Assembly (NCBI GenBank): GCA_905480605.1
Contig: CAJQRD010000023.1
Coordinates: 38,351-102,350 of the forward strand
Length of the DNA stretch: 64,000 bases
Origin: an uncultured Saprospiraceae bacterium
GTDB taxonomy: Bacteria; Bacteroidota; Bacteroidia; Chitinophagales; Saprospiraceae
Direction: 5' to 3'
The translations under genes were made by a program, and so were the position numbers. Below are positions 38,140 through 47,953 of this stretch, piece by piece. How positions within the stretch are numbered: position 1 is the first letter of the stretch; every line of letters begins with the position of its first letter. The notes beneath the pieces were generated by a model, which made no database searches, was not told the DNA's origin, and saw only the letters and a list, made by a program, of their open reading frames with translations.

Positions 38140-39990
38140 ATGTTGCTAAAACTTAAGCAAGATTTGAAAAAAAGTGTCCATAATGCATTCCCAACCGCTA
38201 GAGGGATTGAAATGGAGGACAGTGCAATTATTATCAATCCAACCAAGAAGGAATTTGATGGTGATTACACTTTTGTTGTATTTCCACTTGTTAAAGCTCT
38301 TAGGAACAGCCCACAGAATATTGCTGATGCGATTGGTAAAGAGATTGTTAGTTTTTCAGAATACGTTGTTGATTACAATGTTGTCCAGGGTTTTTTAAAT
38401 CTTTCATTGTCTTCAAAGTACTGGCAGGAATTGTTACAGGAAGTGGCTGATGAACAATTTGGTGTTAAACCTTCTGTTGGTCAAAAAATGATGGTTGAGT
38501 TTTCATCCCCGAACACAAATAAACCATTGCACCTCGGGCATATACGGAATATATTATTAGGATGGTCAATGTCTCAAATAGCAGAGGCCAATGGATTTGA
38601 TGTCATTAAGTCTCAAATAATAAATGACAGAGGAATTGCTGTTTGCAAGAGTATGATGTCCTGGCAGATGTTTGCAAATGGTGCTACACCGCAAAGCGAG
38701 AATATAAAAGGTGATCACTTTGTGGGTGGTTATTATGTAAAGTTTGAGCAAGCTTTTCAAGAAGAATATAGGGCTTGGCAAGTTGGGGATGGACAAGCCG
38801 TGTTGAATGAGCACAAAAAAGAAAATGAAGATGCTGATGCATTTTTCAAAAGATATAAAAACACCTATTTCAATGAGTATAGTGTGATAGGAGTGAAGAC
38901 AAAAGAGATGCTTTTGAAGTGGGAGGCTAGCGACCCGGAAGTGAAAGCCTTGTGGGAGAAAATGAATGGTTGGGTGTATGAAGGTTTTGAAGAAACATAC
39001 AAAGCCTTGGGTGTAACTTTTGATTCTATAAATTATGAATCGGAAACATACTTGCTAGGAAAAGAAACTGTAGAGAAGGGTATTGAAAGTGGAATATTTT
39101 ATAAAAAAGATGATGGTTCTGTTTGGATAGATCTTGAGGATGCTGGTATGGATCATAAGATCGTCTTGCGTAGTGATGGAACGTCAGTGTATATGACTCA
39201 AGACTTAGGAACTGCGCAAATGAGATATGCTGAGCATGGAATTGACAGCATGGTTTACACTGTTGCAGATGAGCAAGATTATCACTTCAAAGTATTGTTT
39301 GAAATATTGAAACGATTGGGTGAACCTTATGCTGACAAGTTATTCCACCTTTCATACGGTATGGTCGATTTGACGACAGGTAAAATGAAAAGTAGAGAAG
39401 GAACTGTTGTCGATGCCGATGACCTTGTTGCTGATGTGGCCCAAGCTGCAAAAGATTCTTCAACAGAACGTGGTGGACTCGAAGGAATGAGTGAAGAAGA
39501 AAAGGATGCCATATATCACAAAATTGGATTGGCTGCGCTAAAATATTTTATCATTAAGATAAACCCGAGAAAGCGAATGACCTTTGATCCAAATGCATCC
39601 GTTGATATGCAAGGAACAACAGGTCCATACATTCAAAATGCATATGTAAGAATTCAATCTGTTTTGCGTAAGGTGAAACAAGCAGGATTTGAGCAAGTTC
39701 CATTTGAGGGGCAAATTTCATATGAAACTTTGGATAGGGAACTTTTGGTTATGATGGCATCATATCCAATTGTGCTTGAAGAAGCGTTGGAAAAATATGA
39801 TCCATCAGTTGTAGCGAGTTTTTGCTATAATTTGGCAAAAAACTTCCACCGTTATTATCATGACAATGTTATTTTAGATGCTGAGAATGCAGTGGTATCA
39901 TCGTATAGAATATATTTGGCAACTTCAATTGCCCAAATATTGAAAAAAGGAATGAAATTACTGGGAATTGAAATGCCTGATTATATGTAA
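38140..39990 (+). CDS. argS: Arginyl-tRNA synthetase
   Basis: The 616-residue class I synthetase has an N-terminal ArgRS-specific domain (1-100), the HIGH motif in NTNKPLHLGHIRN (about 127-139), the KMSKS-like KMKSREGTVVDADD (about 416-429) and a DALR-type anticodon-binding domain to the end (LGIEMPDYM). It charges tRNA-Arg with arginine. Length is normal and no disruption is seen. It is transcribed in the same direction as glnS, which starts 62 bp after its stop. Confidence 0.97.
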   Translation: MLLKLKQDLKKSVHNAFPTARGIEMEDSAIIINPTKKEFDGDYTFVVFPLVKALRNSPQNIADAIGKEIVSFSEYVVDYNVVQGFLNLSLSSKYWQELLQEVADEQFGVKPSVGQKMMVEFSSPNTNKPLHLGHIRNILLGWSMSQIAEANGFDVIKSQIINDRGIAVCKSMMSWQMFANGATPQSENIKGDHFVGGYYVKFEQAFQEEYRAWQVGDGQAVLNEHKKENEDADAFFKRYKNTYFNEYSVIGVKTKEMLLKWEASDPEVKALWEKMNGWVYEGFEETYKALGVTFDSINYESETYLLGKETVEKGIESGIFYKKDDGSVWIDLEDAGMDHKIVLRSDGTSVYMTQDLGTAQMRYAEHGIDSMVYTVADEQDYHFKVLFEILKRLGEPYADKLFHLSYGMVDLTTGKMKSREGTVVDADDLVADVAQAAKDSSTERGGLEGMSEEEKDAIYHKIGLAALKYFIIKINPRKRMTFDPNASVDMQGTTGPYIQNAYVRIQSVLRKVKQAGFEQVPFEGQISYETLDRELLVMMASYPIVLEEALEKYDPSVVASFCYNLAKNFHRYYHDNVILDAENAVVSSYRIYLATSIAQILKKGMKLLGIEMPDYM

Positions 39991-40052
39991 TGTAGGTATA
40001 TACAATTGTTGTTAAGTAAAGATCTTTTGTAGTTAATATAGAAATTGTAGAA

Positions 40053-41728
40053 ATGTCTGAAAATAAGGAAAGAGAAACTAAGAATTTTATCGAAGAAATA
40101 ATTGATGCAGATATTGCAGAAGGAAAACATCAAGGAAGAGTTCATACACGTTTCCTCCTGAGCCAAATGGTTATTTGCATATTGGTCATGCTAAAGCAAT
40201 CTGTATTAATTTTGAATTGGCTCAAAAATATGGAGGTAAAACAAATTTAAGATTTGATGATACCAATCCTGTTGCTGAGGACAAAGAATATGTTGAAGCT
40301 ATTCAACGAGATATAAAATGGTTGGGTTTCGAATGGGAAGGAGAACCTAAATATACATCAAACTACTTTGATGAAATCTATGAATTTGCAGTAAGGTTAA
40401 TCAAAAAAGGAGTAGCTTATGTTGATGAATCTTCGTCTGAAAAAATGGCAGAGGAAAAGGGTACACCAACTCAACCTGGTACAAACTCTAAATATAGAGA
40501 CAGATCGGTTGAAGAAAATTTGAATCTTTTCGCTAGAATGAAGGCTGGTGAATTTGAAGATGGTGCTATGGCTCTAAGAGCTAAAATTGATATGGCCTCA
40601 CCAAATATGTTGATGAGAGATCCTGTAATCTATAGAATCAAAAAAGTACATCATCATAATACAGGTGATGAGTGGTGCATATACCCTATGTATGATTTTG
40701 CACATGGGCAATCTGATTCAATGGAAGAGATTACCCACAGTTTGTGCTCGCTTGAATTTATGCATCATAGACCTTTATACAATTGGTTTATTGAACAATT
40801 GGAGATTTTCCCTTCTCGTCAAATAGAGTTCGCGAGAATGAACGTAACTTACATGGTCAATTCAAAACGCCGCTTGTTAAAGTTGATAGAGGGAGGCTAC
40901 GTTGAAGGCTGGGATGATCCTAGGATGTCTACCTTGAGCGGGATGAGAAGAAGAGGTGTTTTGCCTGAAAGCCTCAGGCGTTTCTGTAATGTTGCTGGTG
41001 TAGCTAAACGTGACAATTATATTGAAATAGAATTATTGGATTCTATAATGCGTGAAGATTTGAATTCTAAGTCAACCAGAGTTATGGTGGTCTTAGATCC
41101 AATTAAATTGGTCATTACAAATTATCCAGAAGGTCAAAGTGAATTGTTGACAAGTATAAACAATCCTGAAGATGAAAGTGCTGGTTCTCATGATATGATT
41201 TTTTCAAGAGAGATCTATATTGAAAGGGACGACTTCATGATTGATGCGCCAAAAAAATACTTTAGGCTAGGTGTCGATAAAAATGTGCGTTTGAAAGGAG
41301 CTTATATTATCAAAGGGGAGTCTTATAAAACAGATGAAGATGGTAATGTTACTGAGGTACACTGTTCGTATTATCCTGATAGTAAAAGTGGATCTGACAA
41401 TTCAGGAGTCAAAGCGAAAGGAACAATGCATTGGGTAGAATGTGAGTCGGCATTGGATGTTGAGGTTAGAAATTATGACAGGTTATTTACAGTAGAAAAA
41501 CCCTTAAAAGTTGAAGAAGGTGATTACCTTGATTACTACAACAAAGAGTCATTGATCATCAATGATAAGGCGAAAGGTGAGGCTTACTTATCGCAAGTAG
41601 GTGAAACAGAATCTTTGCAGTTTATGCGAAAGGGTTATTATGTGAAGGATATAGATTCTACAGCTGAGAAACTGGTGTTCAACAAAACAGTTGGACTAAG
41701 AGACTCTTGGGCTAAAAAGAATAAATGA
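40053..41728 (+). CDS. glnS: Glutaminyl-tRNA synthetase, split by an apparent one-base deletion
   Basis: The N-terminal frame from ATG 40053 gives SENKERETKNFIEEIIDADI... to HTRF, and the body from about 40160 gives EPNGY-LHIGHAKAICINF to the end in another frame. The family has HTRFPPEPNGYLHIGH here. The DNA reads TTCCTCCTGAGCC, so one C is missing from an expected CCC at 40154-40155. Restoring it gives an intact protein of about 558 residues, normal for GlnRS. Beyond the break, the HIGH site, DDTNP, WDDPRM and the C-terminal anticodon domain are complete; the KMSKS-like site reads MVNSKRR. The enzyme is normally essential, so a sequencing or assembly error is most likely, but a true lesion or frameshifting is not excluded. 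Without correction the longest frame begins at TTG 40175. Confidence 0.9.
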
Positions 41729-41796
41729 TAATGAAATTGGGATTAGACTTCAGGGTTTATAAATTGGTTTTTATTAATTCATAATTTTTAATCGAA

Positions 41797-43299
41797 ATGG
41801 GTGTAATACAACGGCAAGGTTTAAAATCAATGGTTGTCAACTTTCTAGGGGCATTCGTTGGAGTTTTTGCAACCTTGTATGTATATACTTCAAATGATGA
41901 AATTTATGGTTATGCTCAATTTTTATATAGTGTAGCTTTGTTTTTTATGCCCTTTGCTACATTGGGTGTTTTGTCCTTGGTTGTAAAATATTTCCCGCAG
42001 TTTAGCAAATCTGATTCTAAGAATTATAACGGATTTTTGAGTTTGTTGTCCTTGTCATTGCTTGGCTTCTTTGCCGTTTTTTCAATTCTATTTTTACTTT
42101 TTAAGGATTCTATATATATATTATTGGATTCAGTAAAAATGAAATCCGCAGCTCTGGATGGATCAGAAAGTGTATTTCTTTCTATTACGTTCTTCCTCAT
42201 CCTATCTTATTTTCTAACATATCACTCCGTTAATAAGTTACGCACAGTTGTCCCGACAATTTTAAATCAATTGGGTTTTAAGATATTTTTGCCATTATTG
42301 ATTTTAGCTTATGCGTATTGGGGTTTTGGTAGAATTGCTTTTGGATATGCTATCGCAGCTTTTTTTCTAGGCATATCAATTGTACTTTTGTTTTACCTTA
42401 GATCTATAGATGGACTTAAGTTCGGAAGAATAAAAAAACCAAATTCTGATTTTTCGTTCATAGAAATGGCTAAGTATGCTTTGTATGGTTGTTTGAATCA
42501 ATTTGGAAACACATTGGCGTTCCGTTTAGATACGATTATGATTGCTTTAATACTTACTGATGCTGATGTAAGTTTTTATATTAAAGCATTTGTTTTTACA
42601 AGTTTTATTGAAATGCCACTGAGAGCTTTTAATCAAATTGCCAGTCCTATATTATCCAAAGCATGGAATGATAACAATATGTCTGAGTTGAAGAATGTAT
42701 ATCAAAAGACTTCTGTTAACTTGTTTGTTACCGGATGTTTTTTATTTCTTGGACTTTGGTACAGTTTAAATGATTTGGTAAATATATCTGCTGATCCTAC
42801 CAAGTTTCCACATGTTGAATTAATATTTCTTCTTCTTGGGTTGAGCAAATTAATGGACATGGCCGCAAGTGTGAATAACTTGATTATCGCATTTTCAAAA
42901 TTTTATAAATACAATTTGATTTTCTTAATTTTCTTGGGAGTGTCAAACTTATTGATGAATTTTTATCTGATTCCTGAATATGGGATAGTTGGTGCAGCAA
43001 TTGCAACATCTATTTCATTATTTATGTACAATCTTATAAAGTTGCTATTCATTATTTATAAATTTAAACTGCAGCCATTCACAAGCAGTACAATAAAAAC
43101 TTTGATTCTTTTTCTTGTAGTATTTGTATTGTACTTTGTTATACCTTTTAATTTTTCACCCTTTATTAATATCATTGTAAAATCTATCTTTGTTGCTGTA
43201 GTTTATTTGCCAATAGCTTATTTTTGGAATATCAGCATGGATATAAATAAATTGGTTGCAGTAACAAAAAACAAATTAGTATCACGACTATGGAAATGA
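41797..43299 (+). CDS. Oligosaccharide flippase / polysaccharide biosynthesis membrane protein (Wzx/MATE-like)
   Basis: The 500-residue protein has 12-14 predicted transmembrane helices with the typical MVIxxxL-like features of polysaccharide flippases, including NQIASPILSKAWNDNN (about 277-292) and a conserved GLGxxAS-type region near 345-360. Such proteins move undecaprenyl-linked oligosaccharides across the inner membrane. No glycosyltransferase genes adjoin it; the nearest sugar transferase is at 55160. It overlaps the next gene by 10 bp. Confidence 0.85.
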   Translation: MGVIQRQGLKSMVVNFLGAFVGVFATLYVYTSNDEIYGYAQFLYSVALFFMPFATLGVLSLVVKYFPQFSKSDSKNYNGFLSLLSLSLLGFFAVFSILFLLFKDSIYILLDSVKMKSAALDGSESVFLSITFFLILSYFLTYHSVNKLRTVVPTILNQLGFKIFLPLLILAYAYWGFGRIAFGYAIAAFFLGISIVLLFYLRSIDGLKFGRIKKPNSDFSFIEMAKYALYGCLNQFGNTLAFRLDTIMIALILTDADVSFYIKAFVFTSFIEMPLRAFNQIASPILSKAWNDNNMSELKNVYQKTSVNLFVTGCFLFLGLWYSLNDLVNISADPTKFPHVELIFLLLGLSKLMDMAASVNNLIIAFSKFYKYNLIFLIFLGVSNLLMNFYLIPEYGIVGAAIATSISLFMYNLIKLLFIIYKFKLQPFTSSTIKTLILFLVVFVLYFVIPFNFSPFINIIVKSIFVAVVYLPIAYFWNISMDINKLVAVTKNKLVSRLWK

Positions 43300-44066
43300 C
43301 AACACTTTTATTAAATGAGGAAAATGGAATTGCTCTGGTAACTATCAATAGACCAAAAGCAATGAATGCGATCAATGATGCTGTGATGACCGAATTGGGT
43401 CATTTGTTTACAAAGGTGTTAGATCCTAAAAAGCTGAAAGGAGTTATCATTACAGGATCAGGCGAAAAGGCATTTGTAGCAGGTGCTGATATTACTCAAT
43501 TTCATGATCTAGACGACAAGGAGGGCTTTAGATTATCTAAGAAAGGTCATGATGTTTATGACGCAATAGAGGGATTTTCAATTCCAGTTATTGCAGCTGT
43601 AAATGGTTATTCATTGGGTGGAGGCAATGAGCTGGCAATGGCATGTCATATTAGAATAGCATCCAACAATGCACGCTTTGGACAGCCAGAAGTTAATTTA
43701 GGTTTGGTACCTGGATATGGTGGTACACAAAGACTAATTCAGCTTATTGGAAAGGGAAGAGCAATGGAGTTGCTTTTGACAGGAGATATGATCAAGGCTG
43801 ATAAAGCATTGGAATATGGGTTGATTACTCACATTACAGAACCAGAAGAGTTATTGGATAAAGCAAAATCAATTATAGAGAAGATAGGTTCGAAAGGACC
43901 ATCAGCGGTTGCAGATTCAATTGCTTTGGTCAATGCTTTTTTTGACAAAGCGTCAAATGCATTTGAGAAGGAGATGGAAGTATTTGGCAAAGCTATTGGT
44001 TCAGATGAAAGTACAGAAGGCGCTCAAGCCTTTTTAGAAAAAAGACCAGCAAACTTCAAACGTTAA
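43290..44066 (+). CDS. Enoyl-CoA hydratase/isomerase family protein
   Basis: The 258-residue crotonase-fold protein keeps the oxyanion-hole residues (AFVAGADI, 61-68; GYSLGGGNELAM, 106-117) and both catalytic glutamates, E114 in GGGNELAM and E134 in FGQPEVNLG. With both glutamates it should hydrate short-chain enoyl-CoA thioesters such as crotonyl-CoA. It starts within the end of the flippase gene (ATG 43290, or ATG 43296 two codons later), so they are co-transcribed although their functions are unrelated. Confidence 0.93.
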   Translation: MEMTTLLLNEENGIALVTINRPKAMNAINDAVMTELGHLFTKVLDPKKLKGVIITGSGEKAFVAGADITQFHDLDDKEGFRLSKKGHDVYDAIEGFSIPVIAAVNGYSLGGGNELAMACHIRIASNNARFGQPEVNLGLVPGYGGTQRLIQLIGKGRAMELLLTGDMIKADKALEYGLITHITEPEELLDKAKSIIEKIGSKGPSAVADSIALVNAFFDKASNAFEKEMEVFGKAIGSDESTEGAQAFLEKRPANFKR

Positions 44067-44141
44067 AACACGACAGCTCTTCTTGAGTATAGAGACTGGT
44101 TTAATACTTGTCAGGTTTGGCAAAAATGAAATACTTTAAAA

Positions 44142-44792
44142 CTACTTGGTTTCAAAACTATATGTCTGTTTGCTGTAACAACCAATTAAATGGAGATTAA
44201 ATTTGCTTAGATCTTTTTTGGAAATCTTATACCCATTTCCATATCTACAGCAATAGTATGTGCTTGAAGTTACTGCATTAAAAGAGCCATCTGTTAATTT
44301 GGTTAAATAGCTATCTGTTTGTGTTCCTTGAAATGGGAAAAGAAGAGTCACACTATCTTGGCATGAGTCACTAATATTCAAAGTTTTAGTAGATGACGAA
44401 ATGGGGTAGCACCCAAAAAAGATATTTATTCTAAAAGTTCTTACTTGATCATCAACTATTTGGGTAAGTACCAAATGCGGATCTTTAATACCAGAGTTTA
44501 CCAACAGATCAAATGATATCTTTCTCAGATCTTTATGATTGGTTATCTTGAAAACTTCTCCTTTCTCAATATGGTTTCCCTTGAAAAATAGTTTTAAACT
44601 CGGAATATTGCTTTCCTTAAATATTAATATTGCTTTTGAATCATTGTAATATGATATTGGTATTGTATATTTTACATAAGTACCATTACAAGACTCTCTA
44701 ACCGGGATACTTTCTTCAAAATTTATCCAGTCTTGTGCTTTTGCTTGAGACAAAGTAATCATAAGTACAGAAATTAATATTGTATTAAGCAT
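44142..44792 (-). CDS. Small secreted cysteine-containing protein, unknown function
   Basis: The 216-residue protein has a signal peptide (about 1-19, ending AKAQ). The mature part is beta-rich with several cysteines (RESCNGTYV, FFGCYP, SDSCQDS, YYCCRYG, HLIGCYS). No known domain is recognised. It lies in a patch of small secreted genes (44142-46449), of which one is decayed, so it is probably lineage-specific. Confidence 0.6.
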   Translation of the reverse strand: MLNTILISVLMITLSQAKAQDWINFEESIPVRESCNGTYVKYTIPISYYNDSKAILIFKESNIPSLKLFFKGNHIEKGEVFKITNHKDLRKISFDLLVNSGIKDPHLVLTQIVDDQVRTFRINIFFGCYPISSSTKTLNISDSCQDSVTLLFPFQGTQTDSYLTKLTDGSFNAVTSSTYYCCRYGNGYKISKKDLSKFNLHLIGCYSKQTYSFETK

Positions 44793-45149
44793 GTTTTAGT
44801 TTTGCTATATAACTGTTTTATTCTAAAAATATTTTGATGGATTTTAAAATTTAGTTATTAAATGATTTGTAATTAATTCTGGTTTTTAGAAATGTGTAAA
44901 TTGATTTTATCAATATATAATATTGGAAAAAATCTTTCGTTATGATATTGAAGTGTTACAAAAGATATTCGGATAATATTCTTTTTGAACACATCATTAT
45001 CAATAGTCAAATCAAATTCGACCATGAATACAATCCCTCTTGTACATCTGCCCAGGATAGTCATTCCCTGTTATAAAATCTTATCTTCCTTAGTTTCAAA
45101 TTTATGCGTATGGAGTAGGTCTACATTTTCTGCCAGTTAGCTATTTAAA
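44793..45149. other. 357-bp interval with one doubtful small reading frame
   Basis: Apart from the 63-codon minus-strand frame at 44873-45064, no gene, hairpin or repeat is evident. The interval must hold the divergent promoters of the genes at 44792 (minus) and 45150 (plus). Confidence 0.4.
44873..45064 (-). CDS. Doubtful 63-residue reading frame, possibly a gene remnant
   Basis: The codon choice in VTLQYHNERFFPILYIDKIN looks coding-like, but the N-terminal part is not typical of a start, there is no signal peptide, and an in-frame stop lies just upstream of the ATG. It may be the tail of a decayed gene, like the clear pseudogene at 45954-46449. No homologue is recognised. Confidence 0.2.
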   Translation of the reverse strand: MTILGRCTRGIVFMVEFDLTIDNDVFKKNIIRISFVTLQYHNERFFPILYIDKINLHISKNQN

Positions 45150-45764
45150 ATGAATAGAACATTAGTGTCTTTATTTGGAGCATTTATCATGCTCTTCTTA
45201 TTTCAATCTTGTTGTAAGGATGAGATAATATCCCCTGAAGAATTTTCTGACCTTATCAATTTGCAAGTTGGTAATTATTGGGTGTACGAATCAGGAACAG
45301 TTGCTGAGAATGGCAATTTGGAAAATTCAAGAATCGATAGTGTTGTAGGACTTAATGAAATATTTGAAGTTGGAGTTAAGCTTTATGAATTGTCTGGGTC
45401 ATTAGGATTAGATAACAAGGAAAGTAGTTTCGTTTATGATTCTTTAAATTACCTAATTGAGTTTCCTTCAAGACGTATATTATTTACAACTGATACAGCT
45501 TATGTTGACATAGTTGACAATCAACTTTTTGTCGGTATTCAAAAAAATGAAACAGAACGTCAAATGGTAGAAGCTCCTACAGGTTCATTTGATGGTTATA
45601 ATATGAAGAGTGTATTTTATTCAAAGGATCCTGATTATAAGTTTGGTCAATTACAATCTATCATTTATTTTGCTGATGGAGTAGGCTTAATTAAGACAAA
45701 CATACAATTCGCCAGCAGTGGTACAAAAATCAAAAAGAGACTTTCAAGTTACGGAAAGAAATGA
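45150..45764 (+). CDS. Small lipoprotein, unknown function
   Basis: The 204-residue protein has a lipoprotein signal with the lipobox near residue 21 (FQSC) and a mature part opening EFSDLINLQVGNYWVYESGT, a motif seen in many Bacteroidota lipoproteins that begin with a VGNYWVY-type strand. No catalytic motif is visible. It is a single-gene unit followed by the hairpin at 45778-45807. Confidence 0.7.
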   Translation: MNRTLVSLFGAFIMLFLFQSCCKDEIISPEEFSDLINLQVGNYWVYESGTVAENGNLENSRIDSVVGLNEIFEVGVKLYELSGSLGLDNKESSFVYDSLNYLIEFPSRRILFTTDTAYVDIVDNQLFVGIQKNETERQMVEAPTGSFDGYNMKSVFYSKDPDYKFGQLQSIIYFADGVGLIKTNIQFASSGTKIKKRLSSYGKK

Positions 45765-45777
45765 CCCATTAGTACGT

Positions 45778-45807
45778 TGCAGCCCATATGCTAGCGTATG
45801 GGTTGCA
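45778..45807. other. Long near-perfect hairpin, 14-bp arms with 2-base centre
   Basis: TGCAGCCCATATGC (45778-45791) pairs with GCGTATGGGTTGCA (45794-45807) with two G-U or mismatch-type positions and a TA centre. It begins 14 bp after the stop codon at 45764. No T-run follows, so it is not a classical terminator; it may be a cruciform-type protein site or a 3'-end stabiliser. Confidence 0.5.
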
Positions 45808-45953
45808 CTACTTTAATGTAACTAAAATGTTTTGTGACAAAGATGCTTCTGGTTTTATATCAGCATTGAGTGCATACGACTTCGATTCGTTTAATTTTAT
45901 AATTCTTTTGATAATTGATTTTCTGGATTCAATTGATTGTTGATTCTACTGGA

Positions 45954-46449
45954 TTAATACAAAGTTGAATTGATTTCAAATCTTCCTGTACCAATTCCTG
46001 TTGCGATTGTAGTGAGGTCATTGTATTGGAATGTATTATTTGTTTTCAATCTTATGGCTATTTTTGTACTCAGTCATCCTCGTACAGATAGTCCTCTTCT
46101 TTTCTTTAAATACTTGTCATCATTTATATCTATAGCAGGTTGGACATCATTAAATTGGCTTACATCATTGGCATCTCTTTTTATTTACACCAAGACTAAA
46201 CCTATTGTTAGAAGTGATACTTAAAATTGAAAGTGTATCCATCTTTAAATATTTGTAATTAGTAGTAGATCTTAGGTCACAGTGAGGAACTGTAAATTGT
46301 CCGTTATAATTAGTATTTAATGTAAAGACTGGATCGATAGATAGTCTTTTAAAAGTTTTATCAGGATCTTCATAACTCTACCAATCGATTTGAGAATAAG
46401 CACATGGAAATGAGAAAGTAAAAATGAATAGTGTTGTTAATAATTTCAT
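45954..46449 (-). pseudogene. Decayed gene for a small secreted protein
   Basis: On the minus strand, ATG at 46449 opens MKLLTTLFIFTFSFPCAYSQ, a clear signal peptide, then IDW and a TAG stop (46378-46380). The same frame continues SYEDPDKTFKRLSIDPVFTL... to LGVNKK near 46190. The sequence then continues in another frame (KRDANDVSQFNDVQPAIDIN), meets TGA (46074-46076) and goes on LSTKIAIRLKTNNTFQYN... to TAA at 45954. Both premature stops are one G-to-A change from TGG. With these lesions repaired the product would be about 165 residues. No family is recognised. This explains an otherwise empty 909-bp gap. Confidence 0.7.
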
Positions 46450-46569
46450 AATTGAGGTTTTGTTAATTATATACTTATAAGGACGTGGATTGAATTATAT
46501 CCGTTTGCTATAAGGTTAATTAATATTGATAAATCATAGAAGGAGCTCAAAGTTATTTATGACTTATAT

Positions 46570-46607
46570 AAAAACAAAAAAAGCCCGAAAGAAAATCTTC
46601 CGAGCTT
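46570..46607 (-). terminator. Rho-independent terminator of icd
   Basis: Read on the minus strand, AAGCTCGGAAGA (46607-46596) pairs with TCTTTCGGGCTT (46592-46581), 12 bp including two G-U pairs, and is followed by a T-run (46580-46570). It lies 67 bp after the icd stop. Confidence 0.88.
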
Positions 46608-46673
46608 TTATATTGTACGAATAATTATTGAAAAATATCAACGCAATGAATTGCGTCATATTTAAATCATTAA

Positions 46674-47903
46674 TTACATATTATTAATCATCTCATCTGC
46701 AAACTCACTACACCTAAGCAATGTTGCTCCTTTCATAAGTCTTTCAAAGTCATATGTTACTCTCTTAGATTTCAATGCACCTTTAAGACCTTTCTCGATG
46801 ATTTGACTTACTTTCTTCCATCCCATGTATTCAAACATCATTCCACCAGAAAGTATAACCGAACTAGGGTTTACTTTATCTAGGCCTGCATATTTTGGTG
46901 CAGTACCATGAGTTGCTTCAAATACAGCAATACCAGTCTCGTAATTGATATTGGCACCAGGAGCAATTCCAATTCCACCAACTGCAGCAGCAAGAGCATC
47001 AGAAATATAATCTCCGTTTAAGTTTAATGTAGCGATAACATCGTACTCAGCTGGTCTCAATAAGATCTGCTGTAAAAACGCATCAGCAATAACATCTTTT
47101 ATGATTACTTCTCTTCCTTTATGGTTGATTACTTGCCAAGGTCCACCATCAAGATCTTCTGCCCCAAATTCCCTCTTTGCCAAATCGTAACCCCACTCTT
47201 TGAATTTACCTTCAGTAAATTTCATGATGTTACCTTTGTGAACCAATGTGATTGATTTACATTTTTTATTTTTCAAACCTTCTTTGATAGCTGCTCTAAC
47301 CAACCTCTCTGTTCCTTCAACAGATACAGGTTTAACACCTAAAGAAACAGTTTTAGGGAATCTAATTCCTGTTACACCCATTTCGTCAATCAAAAATGAT
47401 TTCAGTTTGTCATTTTCTTCTGTACCATGTAAATATTCAATACCAGCATAGATGTCTTCAGTATTTTCTCTGAAGATTACCATGTTAACCAAAGCTGGTT
47501 TTTTAACTGGAGAAGGTACACCCCTAAACCATTTTACAGGTCTAACGCATGCATATAAATCCAATTTTTGTCTGATAGCAACATTTAAAGATCTGAACCC
47601 ACCTCCAACTGGAGTAGTCAATGGCCCTTTAATCGCTACCAAATGTTCCTTAATATCATCAGTAGTCGCTTTTGGCAACCAATCACCTGGTGTTCTTGAG
47701 TTCGCTTTTTCACCTGCATATACTTCTTTCCAGTGTATCTTTCTTTCTCCACCATAAGCTTTTTCAACAGCAGCATCAAATACTCTTACTGCAGCAGCCC
47801 AAATGTCGGGTCCAATTCCATCTCCTTCTATAAAAGGAATAATTGGGTGATTTGGTACAACGAGCTTTCCTCGTTTTGTCATTGTTATTTTACTTCCACT
47901 CAT
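46674..47903 (-). CDS. icd: Isocitrate dehydrogenase (NADP-dependent)
   Basis: The 409-residue TCA-cycle enzyme oxidises isocitrate to 2-oxoglutarate. It has [12 protein letters not shown] (24-35), the phosphate-loop region [20 protein letters not shown] (about 92-111), [14 protein letters not shown] (about 144-157) and the metal-binding end with [14 protein letters not shown]. This is the bacterial Icd type with the regulatory serine in a SLNVAIR context. The cofactor is taken as NADP from family membership. It is transcribed alone, with its own promoter and terminator. Confidence 0.95.
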   Translation of the reverse strand: MSGSKITMTKRGKLVVPNHPIIPFIEGDGIGPDIWAAAVRVFDAAVEKAYGGERKIHWKEVYAGEKANSRTPGDWLPKATTDDIKEHLVAIKGPLTTPVGGGFRSLNVAIRQKLDLYACVRPVKWFRGVPSPVKKPALVNMVIFRENTEDIYAGIEYLHGTEENDKLKSFLIDEMGVTGIRFPKTVSLGVKPVSVEGTERLVRAAIKEGLKNKKCKSITLVHKGNIMKFTEGKFKEWGYDLAKREFGAEDLDGGPWQVINHKGREVIIKDVIADAFLQQILLRPAEYDVIATLNLNGDYISDALAAAVGGIGIAPGANINYETGIAVFEATHGTAPKYAGLDKVNPSSVILSGGMMFEYMGWKKVSQIIEKGLKGALKSKRVTYDFERLMKGATLLRCSEFADEMINNM

Positions 47904-47945
47904 TATGTATAAGTTTATATTTATGTTCTAATTGTTAATGGGGTG

Positions 47946-47953
47946 CAAAAGTA
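47946..47953 (-). promoter_or_regulatory. -7 box of icd
   Basis: The minus strand reads TACTTTTG, a match to TAnnTTTG, about 43 bp upstream of the icd ATG. No -33 TTG at regular spacing is evident. Confidence 0.5.

Noticed and set aside
40175..41728. A separate short glnS starting at TTG 40175
   Set aside because: This start would begin at the Leu just before HIGH and drop the conserved PPEPNGY segment; the lost N-terminus is present just upstream in another frame, so a frame break is the better reading.
45970..46224. 84-codon plus-strand reading frame with hydrophobic content
   Set aside because: It is the antisense shadow of the minus-strand pseudogene at 45954-46449, whose codons are much more protein-like.
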